From Liolophura sinensis (Eukaryota > Mollusca > Polyplacophora > Chitonida > Chitonidae), in contig NC_088301.1 of the NCBI RefSeq assembly GCF_032854445.1, positions 20,825,808 to 20,889,807 of the forward strand: a stretch of DNA of 64,000 nucleotides. The letters run 5' to 3'. This document shows positions 24,201 to 31,862 of the stretch, piece by piece. Within the stretch, counting starts at the first letter, position 1; every line of letters begins with the position of its first letter. Both the position numbers and the translations under genes were made by a program. The notes beneath the pieces were generated by a model. That model had not been told where the DNA came from. It saw nothing but the letters and a program-made list of their open reading frames with translations, and ran no database searches.

Positions 24201-26904
24201 CATCAGTGTACTCTAATCATGTGCACAATAATGTTGAAGGTCATCATATAAGTGGAAGATACTTAAGTGCGGCATGAAACACCATGCCCTGGGATCACAA
24301 AGCGATCTTAGACTTAGGTCAAAATTTCAAATCACATTAAACTTTTTATTTTTTGCATAATAAGGTCAAAACATTGCTTGTCAACTTAAATTCTGGGTAA
24401 GTTTCTGTAAAACAAATTTCAGCTGAAATAACGGAAAGGAATACACCAAATAAAATTATAAATGCCGTGTGTGAATCACCCCTCACGTATTTGTAGTATT
24501 TGTGAATGTTTGTGTTTAGAGGAAGGCTTATTCAAAGTGCATTCTTGGACATAAGCCTTGTATTGACTCTAGTCTGAAGTTCAAGTTTTATATGTATAAA
24601 TTTTAATATTTAGATGACTCTGGATTTAAGCCCCACCTATGCCTTAATAATCCGTTGTTCAGCAAGACTCAAGTTTACACGAAAAGTTTAAAATCACACA
24701 ACTTGATAATAGTGCTGTTCATTGCCTTATTTTTGAAATACGATGTATTTGCTTACAGATTCGCGATTATGCTGCCAAAGAGTGGGCTGGATTAATGAAG
24801 ACGTAAGTTTGATTTGTATATATGTACCTGTCAGAGAAATTATCCAACACTATGTAGTTTAAATTGTCTTACCCAAATAATCCTTGTTATGAGACTTGTA
24901 GTAATTACCCCAATTAACTTTTTTTAGTGAGAAAAGGATATTGAAACAAAATTAAACTAAAAAAAATCACTCAATTCATGGGTAATGCGAACTGTCAGCA
25001 ACTTTTCCTGTTTATGACACATTTATGTGATTGGAAAGCCTTGAAAAAACGGAAAATCCTAAAAAATATCAAGTTCAAGAAAAAAAAATTCTTAAATTTT
25101 TGTCAGGTCACCCATAAAAGACAATGAAATTATATCGCCTAACAACCAGGAAAAACACACTGTAAATAAATACTGGAAATTAATTGGAGTCTGCAGGACA
25201 TGAAATTTCAAGGACGGCATTCCAGAAGATAACTTTCCTTTGTCAACAGTGTTATTGTACTAAAAGACAACATTTGATACTGTATTTCACTGATTTGGCC
25301 TGTAAAAATGCACTTTAAGCTCATGAAAGCCTTATTAAAATGATAATTTCATGACAACAATTAAGTGTTTCTGATAAAAAAATTCATCAGACTTGACTTA
25401 TGTGTGTGCATAGACTGTGTCTTCTTGTGGCAGTTGCCGTCCGTGCCGCCAAAGTGCTGCCGGCACTGAAGTATCATGCTGAGGACACCAGACATAGCCC
25501 CCCAACTCAGTCACATTATAGTGTCATTGTAGGGCCGGTTGCCTTGCTCTAATTTGTCATTGATGAGTGCCAAGAGAGGCAGTAAACAAGTACCATTTTT
25601 AAAGTCTTTGGCCTGCCCCGACCTGGCTTTGATCCCAGGCCTTCCGACTTTGAGGCGGACACTCTAACCATTAGGTCACCAAGCGGTTTTCAGAGTCAAG
25701 TAAAATGTGTTACTTGAAAAAAATTCAAAATAAATCACTCTTCAGTGTAGATACTAACATTAGGCTTTGTCACCACAGGTTTTACTTAAAACGATGGGCT
25801 ATGTTCTTGGAGGAGGTTATTCAATCAGCAGAGACAGTAAGTGGTTTGATTGTTTTAAACAAAACTTATTTCATGTTGGAAAACTTATACACAACACTTT
25901 ACCATCTGCTCTAACTGGATACAGTCTGTAACAGAAGACATTATCACACTGTGGATTTAAGATAACTTCCAAGCGAGTCTCTTCAGCCAAAATTCTTCAT
26001 AATTTTTGTAATTGATGTATTAGCAGTTTGGTTATGGCATTTTATAATGTGACTTATATTTACCAGTGAAAAAAACAAATTCTTTCCAACATATATATAG
26101 ATGTTGATGCATTTTATAATATTCATTAAACCCCATCAGCAGTTTAATTGTATGTATATTGCCCACTTAAGAGACACTTTTTTTTTACTGTTTTAGTATA
26201 CAGAAAAAGTTGCTCAGTAGTTTATTTTAAATGCATCCAAATTTTGGAAAAACTGTGTATCATGTTCTTTTAAAATTAAATGTAGAGGAAAAGTTTGTTG
26301 TATACACACATTACAGTGTTCGTGGATTTAAAATAAAAAGAATAAAACAGAAGAAATCACACTAGACCTGCATATATTATAACTTCACTTAATTCTTTTA
26401 ATGTCTGTTTTGTCTTTATTTACACAGGGCCAGATATTTAACCAAAGTTTATATGATAAAAAGGTGTTCACACTTGTGGAGCAACCATTCACATTTGCTA
26501 GAGATTTATATCCTACACAGACGCAAGGTAAGTCTTGACTGTCAGTAGTATTATAAATTATTAATTTAACTAAAACATCTTTGAATGTCAAGAGGAAATT
26601 GAAATATGTTTTGATGTGCGTTGATAGCTTTTTGAGGTAATGTTGTTACAAATTATGCTTTTGTTCAAGGCTGCAAAATGAAAAATAACTTCCATTTGGT
26701 CTTTTCATGATTTTAATTTATTGTCTTGTTTCAGGCGATTCAATTGATCTTGCAAGAAAGCTCTACCAAAAATATGGTTCAATTTTGAACGCAGAGTTTT
26801 CAAGGAAAGTCACAGTTGAATCTGACAAAATGGTGACAAAATTTAGGTCACGTAATCAGGACAGTAATTTCGTATTTACCATGCATCAGAAGATAATTCC
26901 ATGA
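2625..26904 (+). CDS. NAGLU: Alpha-N-acetylglucosaminidase (GH89), ~22 exons
   Basis: Lysosomal exo-glycosidase that removes terminal alpha-N-acetylglucosamine from heparan sulfate; family knowledge. Exons by splice site and phase: 2625-2693 (tentative), 3967-4122, 5259-5446, 7200-7347, 8398-8468, 8769-8930, 10526-10591, 11157-11220, 11989-12059, 13418-13492, 14574-14652, 15189-15338, 15999-16141, 17280-17352, 17879-17965 or 18778-18870, 20663-20745, 22169-22273, 23956-24139, 24759-24802, 25779-25836, 26428-26527, 26735-26904. All junctions are GT-AG and in phase. Family blocks seen in order: [133 protein letters not shown]. The two catalytic glutamates known for human NAGLU correspond to codons 12040-12042 (FNEM) and 16059-16061 (APEG). 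Length is about 780 residues against 743 in human; the excess is mainly a C-terminal tail. AATAAA at 27408 may be the poly(A) signal. Confidence 0.96.
2896..3065 (+). mobile_element. MITE-like element, copy 1
   Basis: Shares CCCTAAT...TTTTTGGGAC, ATTACATTTCT, TTGTTCATTA and TTCCTGCTACAATTACATGT, in order, with 22309-22517. Its right inverted repeat is worn away, and it contains a G-rich run at 3014-3034. Confidence 0.6.
4202..4490 (+). mobile_element. SINE family B
   Basis: CAGGGATCAAACCTGGGTTA box-B-like head, then the shared body (GGCGGCAGCACTTTGGCGG, TGCCACAAGTAGACACACAG). It lies just after NAGLU exon 2 and abuts a family C SINE at 4497. Confidence 0.75.
4497..4800 (-). mobile_element. 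SINE family C
   Basis: Shares CAATTTTTCAGTCAT, AAGGAATCCTTAG, TTAGTGCTGCTTCACTGA-like and GCCATTATACTGA blocks with 7936. The tRNA-like head is missing at the right end. Confidence 0.65.
5040..5185 (+). mobile_element. SINE family D
   Basis: TTGCCAAAGGTTGGTAGTTT, CTCTGGTTTCCTCGACCCAT, and tail CGATCAAATAAATAAAC. Related copies occur at 47160, 50840 and 58610. Confidence 0.6.
5588..5790 (+). repeat. 22-bp tandem repeat in NAGLU intron 3
   Basis: About nine copies of ATGCCCTTCACTCATGCATA plus TT, with minor changes (TTGACTCATACAT). Open frames across it are repeat artefacts. Confidence 0.9.
7352..7605 (-). mobile_element. SINE family B with an internal 24-bp duplication run
   Basis: Reverse copy of the family B body (CCGCCACTGAAGTATCATGC). 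It carries four tandem copies of a 24-bp motif around CAGCAACAAGTACCATTTGG at 7498-7580. It starts 5 bp after NAGLU exon 4. Confidence 0.7.
7631..7845 (+). mobile_element. MITE family with TGAGTGATGC ends, copy 1
   Basis: The left end, ACAGAAAGTCTGTTGTGTGA followed by GTGATGCTA, is mirrored at the right by TAGCATCACTCATCACAAAC. About 215 bp, non-coding, in NAGLU intron 4. Further copies lie at 29262 and 32639. Confidence 0.7.
7936..8232 (-). mobile_element. SINE family C with tRNA-like head
   Basis: Reverse strand head CAGTAGATCCAGGGTCAATC (box-B-like), then the family C body. In NAGLU intron 4. Confidence 0.7.
8875..10106 (+). repeat. 84-bp minisatellite copying the exon 6 end plus splice donor
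   Basis: The last ~56 bp of NAGLU exon 6 plus the donor and ~28 bp of intron are repeated in tandem: the genuine donor at 8931, then copies with GT at 9015, 9099, 9183, 9267, 9351, 9435, 9519, 9603, 9681, 9759, 9843, 9927, 10011, and a degraded one at 10089. The period is 84 bp, with two 78-bp units, all multiples of 3. Donor spellings vary among GTAAGT, GTAGGT, GTATGT and GTACGT. Reading past the first donor in the exon frame meets TAA at once (AGG TAA), so only the first donor gives full-length protein. The opposite strand lacks stops across the array and produces a false 450-codon frame. Confidence 0.97.
10600..10795 (+). mobile_element. tRNA-derived SINE, family A
   Basis: GTTCAAATCCAGCCCATGCTG head and CTCCCACCATAATGCCGGCC body. 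The commonest repeat of the window; full copies end in the tail CGGCGTAAAACACCAATCAA then (AAAT)n. This copy starts nine bases after NAGLU exon 7. Confidence 0.7.
12167..12199 (+). repeat. Poly(T) run
   Basis: About 30 T at the left border of a ~450-bp intronic stretch in NAGLU intron 9 in which I recognise nothing. Confidence 0.9.
12790..12955 (+). mobile_element. SINE family C, 5' part
   Basis: GTTGGTAGTGGCGTCCGCTT then GTAGATCCAGGGTCAATCC are box A and B-like, followed by CCTAAGACCTTAAAAGAGG, the forward version of the head seen reversed at 8232. Confidence 0.65.
15436..15602 (-). mobile_element. SINE family A, 3' part
   Basis: (TTTA)n then GGTGTTTTACGCCGTACTCA and GGCCAGCATTATGGTGGGTG. 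NAGLU intron 12. Confidence 0.85.
16193..16410 (+). mobile_element. SINE family A
   Basis: CTCACCAATGCGGTCGCTGT, GAGTTCAAGTCCAACTC and a GGTTTCCCCCGGGCTCTCCC body with an internal deletion before the AAGTGAAATATTC tail. Confidence 0.85.
16812..16972 (+). mobile_element. SINE family A, truncated, head-to-head with the next copy
   Basis: From TGCCAACGTGGCACAATGAC to GCAGATGGTCGTGG. The forward copy stops where a reverse copy begins. Confidence 0.75.
16973..17187 (-). mobile_element. SINE family A, full reverse copy
   Basis: GGTGTTTTACGCTGTACTCA tail, body, then TGGGATTGAACTCACAGTGA and GTGCTATGCTAGCACGCTAA, the reversed tRNA-like head. Probably inserted into the forward copy at 16812. Confidence 0.8.
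17879..17965 (+). CDS. NAGLU: NAGLU alternative exon 15a
   Basis: This is an 87-bp phase 0/0 exon between TTTTTCAG and GTATGT. It encodes 29 residues starting KSVYNYPSE and containing VRRPSL, which align with the human NAGLU segment SVYNC...LVRRPSL that directly precedes IWYN. The next shared exon (20663) starts IWYTPAV, as expected. It occupies the same place in the protein as exon 15b at 18778-18870, so the two look like a duplicated, probably mutually exclusive pair. Confidence 0.75.
18396..18492 (+). repeat. 15-bp tandem repeat
   Basis: About seven copies of TTCATTTGAAACAGT between alternative exons 15a and 15b of NAGLU. Confidence 0.9.
18778..18870 (+). CDS. NAGLU: NAGLU alternative exon 15b
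   Basis: This is a 93-bp phase 0/0 exon between CTTTTAG and GTAAGT. It encodes 31 residues starting [12 protein letters not shown]. It keeps the SVYNC start and its N-glycosylation-like NCS, but replaces the RRPSL part with [12 protein letters not shown]. It is a second version of the segment coded by exon 15a, 813 bp upstream. Either exon, or both, would leave the frame intact. Confidence 0.8.
18940..19090 (+). repeat. 21-bp tandem repeat
   Basis: About seven copies of a unit containing GTAGCAATTAACTTTCATCC, 70 bp after NAGLU exon 15b. Confidence 0.9.
19596..19852 (+). mobile_element. SINE family A, near full length
   Basis: Head TTGGCTCAGTTGTTCAGCAC, ACTAGCGCAGCGTAATGACC, GTTCAAGTCCAGCTCATGC; body GTGCCCGGTTTCCTCCCACC; tail (AAAT)n. 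Lies in a NAGLU intron. Confidence 0.9.
20203..20470 (+). repeat. 19-bp tandem repeat
   Basis: About 13 copies of TTCAGTTCAATGTGTGCAC. All three forward frames stay open because 19 is not a multiple of 3. It sits 200 bp before NAGLU exon 16. Confidence 0.93.
20463..20556 (+). repeat. Interspersed repeat, copy 1 (second copy at 63414)
   Basis: About 95 bp beginning ATTTCACGTACAGTTTAGCC and ending ATTGGGCACAGCTGGG. It matches 63414-63507 in an AGBL5 intron with about 80% identity by eye. Family unknown. Confidence 0.75.
21265..21412 (+). mobile_element. SINE family A, 3' part
   Basis: GCAAATGGTCGTGGGTTTGC, GGCTTCCTCCCACTGTAATG, ACACCAATGAAGTAAATAAA. Confidence 0.8.
21828..22110 (+). mobile_element. 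SINE family B
   Basis: GGTTCAATTCCAAATC head, CAGTATAAGAGGAATAATCT and CCAGTGAGGCGGCACTACAA body. Intronic in NAGLU. Confidence 0.6.
22309..22517 (+). mobile_element. MITE-like element, copy 2, with terminal inverted repeats
   Basis: A 209-bp unit whose left end (CCCTAATTTTCTTCTAATTT) is mirrored at the right end (AAATTAGAAAAATTAGGG). No coding capacity. It sits 36 bp after NAGLU exon 17. The internal part matches the copy at 2896. Confidence 0.75.
22607..23185 (+). repeat. ~30-bp minisatellite in NAGLU intron 17
   Basis: About 18 diverged copies of a unit like CTAGAAATCCACAGTTTGCC alternate with TGTGGAAATCCATAGTTTG. Two sub-types alternate, giving a higher-order period near 60 bp. Non-coding. 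Confidence 0.9.
23640..23985 (+). repeat. Repeats copying the NAGLU exon 18 acceptor and exon start
   Basis: The block GTTACCATGGTTACAG|GGATTC... that forms the real acceptor (AG at 23954-23955) and the start of exon 18 occurs three more times just upstream, with TTACC at about 23651, 23771 and 23849. Spacing is about 120, 79 and 92 bp. The shared part runs some 25 bp into the exon (CACAAGATTTT...). The copy at 23849 keeps an intact TTACAG acceptor; the other two read TTACCG and TTACTG. Confidence 0.85.
25420..25690 (-). mobile_element. SINE family B, best-preserved tRNA head
   Basis: On the reverse strand the head reads GGTGACCTAATGGTTAGAGT, then GGGATCAAAGCC, giving recognisable box A and box B spacing, before CAAAGACTTTAAAAATGGTA. 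In NAGLU intron 19, ending about 90 bp before exon 20. Confidence 0.75.
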
Positions 26905-27407
26905 AAGAGGTCATGAATTGTCCTTCTGTTTTCTGCAGAAAATCTTGTGATAATTTTAATTTGTTAATCAATTTTCATTGATCAGTCAGTTTAATCATTT
27001 TTTTTATTGTATTCTTGATCTGAGTTTTGCTATTTCTATTTGTTTCGTTGAGATTTAGAAGAAAGGTTTGGACATGGCAGTTTATTGCCAGTCTTCTAAC
27101 ATCTGTCATTTATGGTGCTAGCTTTAGATTCAAATGTATAAAAGCTCCCTACATAAGCACTTATATTGGAAAATTTTAGCACATGTATAAACTGGACAAT
27201 CAAAAGCTTTGATTCCAAATTGTGATCATCTAATGATTAGATATGTTTATTTTTATACTTAAGGGGAAACGTGGAAATCCATAACAAAATTGTGGAGTCA
27301 AGATGTCAGATTTCTCAAGGGGAAATATTGTACCAATATATAATGTTATTATGGTCTGGACTCAATGAATTTGCCCTCAGTAGAAATTTGTTTCATTCCA
27401 TTGACTC

Positions 27408-27413
27408 AATAAA
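27408..27413 (+). terminator. Poly(A) signal candidate for NAGLU
   Basis: AATAAA 504 bp after the NAGLU stop codon. No closer canonical signal was seen. Confidence 0.4.
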
Positions 27414-27627
27414 TATCCGTGATGTCTCACTTGTGATAAGCGTTTTTATGTTAGGCAGGAAAATTGTTAATATTTACATCGCTGTATATTGTTTTACTGG
27501 AACAAGCAGAGCAGATTCAGCTGGAAGATGAAGGTTTGTTGTTTCATATTGGTTGGAATTTCAAGTAACTTTCAAGTCGCGTTAAAGGCGTTCTTGTAGA
27601 TTCTGTTGACATTTTTTTATTGGTATT

Positions 27628-27830
27628 TGACCGAGGTCACCAACATGGTCGCTGTGATATCAAATCCAGCTAACACTGGCTTCATCTCCGGCCAAACGTG
27701 GGAAGATCTGTCAACAACCTGCGGATGGTCGTGGGTTTCCCCAGGGCTGTGGTCGGTTTCTTCCCACCATAATGTTGCCCGTCAAATATTCTTGTGTACG
27801 ACGTAAAACACCAATCAGATAAATAATTGA
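27628..27830 (+). mobile_element. SINE family A
   Basis: CACTGGCTTCATCTCCGGCC, CTGCGGATGGTCGTGGGTTT, CGTAAAACACCAATCAGATA. Downstream of NAGLU. Confidence 0.85.
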
Positions 27831-28350
27831 ATTAATTTTCTTGTCATAACGACCGAGATTATACAAAGAAAAACAGACACCACCACTGAGTTTTGAAAAG
27901 AAAAGAATCTGCATGGATGATGCCGTCTTTATTACCAAAAGGAATAATTAAATCATCCATTTGGAATTAAAACACATTCTTGCAAAAAAAACGTAAAAAC
28001 AAAGGAAAAAGATAAAAATAAAATAAATCAAAAGTAAAGTCGAGCCAATTTAATGGCGATCAACAAAATGAAGCAAATAAAACTATAATGAATCTATATG
28101 TGAAGAATAAAACCCCGTAAAACGATTTCAGGGCACCTTGTGCCGTCTGGCGTTCCAAAGTTTCCGGGGTGTAGACAGCCCCTGGACTCTGCACTTGTTG
28201 TTTCCGAGGCGCATGTGAGGTGGGCCACTGAAGTCAGTTGGCATTCAACGTGTACACATTATCGTCGAGCTTAGGGTTGCTAGACTAACACTTGATCTCT
28301 TCGATTTCATCATCATGTTTGTCATATATTTTAAAGCTAAAATGAAGACG

Positions 28351-31300
28351 TCAACTGCTCTGATGGTTTTCCTGATCAAAAGGGTATGTCCCTGTGCCGT
28401 AGAGGAAGTTAGCGAACACCTTGGCTACATCCGCGCTGCATTTCTCCCAAAGCACATCAAATATGCACTGCTCACTGCCCCGGCCTACCCTGCAAATATA
28501 GACAGGTACGCCTGTGTATACATATAAATGTTTATACAGCTTATTATACATGAATGAATGTATATAACGCAACATTGGCAATATTTCAGCCATATCGTGG
28601 CGATATTATACATGTTGGAGGTCTCCCGATGATTGTGAGTTTCCTCCCACATAATGTTGGCCGCCGTCGTAGAAGTGAAATATTCTTGAGTATGGCGTAA
28701 AACATCAATAAAATAAATAAATAAATAAACATGTAGTGGCTTAGCTCGGAGATTAATTGATCGTGTCCATAGCTATGCTTACACATTTATATGACGAGCA
28801 AGAGGAAAAGATGATAACTTCATTAAATTACCGGTATCACATGATCTCGTCAAAATTTCAGATTAAAAGTTGATATGCTGGCGTCTAGGTAGGTTTGCTA
28901 TAACAAAACAACCAAGACAATGGATTTTATGGTCAGTTGTCTTTTCTCTTAATTGGTCATGAACACATCTGTATATACATGCCCTTCCATCTGCTTTCGT
29001 ATGTCTCTCCAGATACCGGAAGCTTGAGTTTCTATCAATTCATCAGCATGTCGCTGGAGCACATCTCGAACACAACGGGTAATAAGGTTGGAAACTTCAT
29101 TCAAACAAGATTGCTGACTTGCTAACACTGGGGAAATAACGTAAATACAACGAATGTAGGCTTGTGTACATGAAGCAATTGAATTGAGGTTCATAAAGTA
29201 GGCATGTGATGATAAGCTAGACAAAGTAGGAACGTATAGACTTTGTTGGCTCTCAAGAAAATAATCTGTCAAATTTAAAAGAGTCTGCTATCTGAGTGCA
29301 TGATGCTAGAATGTGTTTTGTTCTTGTCACCAGTTATCCTGTTAAGTATATAGCACTTACATGTAAAATTCTATCAAAATCAGCATGAACATTATATTAC
29401 ACTAAATGGGCACTATGACTGACACAGTATCATATCATAATATACCAGAATGCATTCTAGCATCACTCATGCAGACAAATGACCTCCTGTTACAATTAAC
29501 AGATTATTTCTTTTTTAGTATAGGTATTGTATGCCAGACATTCGTATATAACAATATCGTTAACGATGACGGACTTTCCGCATCAATAGCAATAATCGCA
29601 AGATCAATTTCCAAAACAAGGTTGAACATAAATCACCAAATATCTAATAAAGTATATGTACCATGGATAAAATAAAAGATACTGAAACTAAGCACACTGC
29701 TGCCGTCGTATAAGTGAAATATTCTTGAGTACGGCGTAAAACACCAATCAAATAAATGAATAAATAAATAGCGACGCATGTTGTAAAGAGAAGCCGGTGA
29801 CAATTTTTAATTAAGAGCCTTATAGAAACATATCAATACAATATAGCGCAGCGTAATGACCCTGGAGCCTTAACCAATGCGGTCGCTGTGAGTTCAAGTC
29901 CAGTTCATGCTGGCTTCCTCTCCGACTGTAAGTGGGAAGGTCTGTCAGCAACCTGCGGATGGATGTGGGTTTACCCCGGGCTCTGCCCGGTTTCTTCCCA
30001 CCATAGTGCTGGCCGCCGTCGTATAAGTGAAATATTCTTGAGTACGGCGTAAAACACCAATCAAATACATGAATAAATAAATAGCGACGCATGTTGTAAA
30101 GAGAAGTCGGTGACAATTTTGACAAATCAAAGAAATATCAGTACAACAGACACCAGCATGGAGAACCAAACTGGAGCGTAAATTTGTGCCTGTGATGGCT
30201 GACAAAACGGCCATACGTAATCGGTGAAATCCCCACCACTTGTCCATTTACTTCGGTTAGGGTTTTATTCTAACTGTTTGTGTAAATGCTTAATAGTTAT
30301 AGCAACTTACATGGGAGCCTACTAGCACCATGTGGATTTAGCAGATTTATATGGGGAAAAAATGCTGTTATTATAAATGGAATTTAGTGGACGTCACAAA
30401 ATGTGGGCATCACCTTTACCTGAAAACAATGCAAAGGGACCAAGCCTGGGGAACCAATCCTACGTAAACTTACCGCCCTGCTCGCTGCAGAGGTAATTGA
30501 CGCCTAGGCCAAGCAGATCCATCAGGCTGTTCCAAACAGGCAGTCCTTCCTCTCCCCAGCCTGTGTCGCAGTCTCCCACAGCGTCTCGCATGCAGTCACC
30601 GATATTGACAGCGTTCGGGGTTCTGCATTGAGCAAAGCAGCATATCTACTTTGATATTAAGAATGTAGGTGATATATAGACCTTGTAGACGGGAGTTACA
30701 TGTTTGCGTGTGCTTTGTCTCATGCAGGGCGCTTTGTGTCCATAAGCCTGACGAATCTGTATGTCCTTTTGTCAATCTAATGGGAGAGTATGCGGAATTT
30801 CAGGCATATATTTTGTCAACATCCTCTTTGTCTGCCGCCATCGTCAACAATTCTTGTGTATGACATTAAAGGATACAAATATAGGAAAAGGTATATACAA
30901 GTATGTATGGGTTTTTAAGGAAAATGAAGACAGACATGCCAAAACAATGTGAAAAAAGAGTAAATTTGAGGAATATTTTGTGTTTCCTCTATTTTATGCA
31001 TATTTTCCGTCAATGGTCGGAAATATTCGGAATTGACGTCATCGATGAAAATACTGTGAAAGCGGGGCCAGCTGAGCGTTTCCAGTTCTGGCTCTCTACC
31101 CAACAAAATTGTGTTTATGAAAAAGCTTTCTGTTCTCCTCATGCAGAGGCCCCGTACGTAGTCTGCCGTCTACTAGCTCTGCTGAAGTGCTCACAGATCT
31201 GATACAACTGGCGAATTAACATAACCCAGAATGATCACCTCAAACACTGAGTATAACATCACAATATATCATGATGTTGAAGTAAAGTTAATGTGAATGA

Positions 31301-31808
31301 ACAAAGAGAGGTAAATACGAGTCAAATTTCACCATATTTGTTGGAAGAGATCGGGTTTTAAGCATGGCGACTATTTGTGGTTGACTTGTGTGCGATGGGT
31401 GAAAGCTATATGAACGTTAATGAAGGCACCTCCATATCGACCAATGAAAATTTTTATTCGTGAGCCATATATTTTTTTTTTTTTTTGCTCGAGGCGTTCA
31501 CTGGCTAACACGAATTACCAGACTTTTTACTCGTATTAGAAAACCAGATTTCCTTTCAACAGAGCTAAAAAGACTTTCTTACCGGCAGAACTGGAGCATT
31601 TTTGAGAAGTTAAATATGTCGCCGTACCCCGTGCCGAGGAGGGCGTTTTGGTCATAGCCCCAAAGGCTGTAACAGTGTTCCATCCCATAGACATTCTGAC
31701 TTGAACAAGCCTCTCCTTAAATGAAAAACAGCAAAATGTAAATAAAGTATATACCGCGGGTATCCACTTAATGTTCATTTAATGCTTGCACTTTTGAAAA
31801 CACCAAAT

Positions 31809-31862
<54 letters not shown>

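Noticed and set aside
31140-31202. Candidate extra exon between exons 2 and 3 of the cysteine-repeat gene
   Set aside because: Exons at 31715-31583 and 30622-30474 join directly in phase 2 (CG|A), and this piece fits neither phase.
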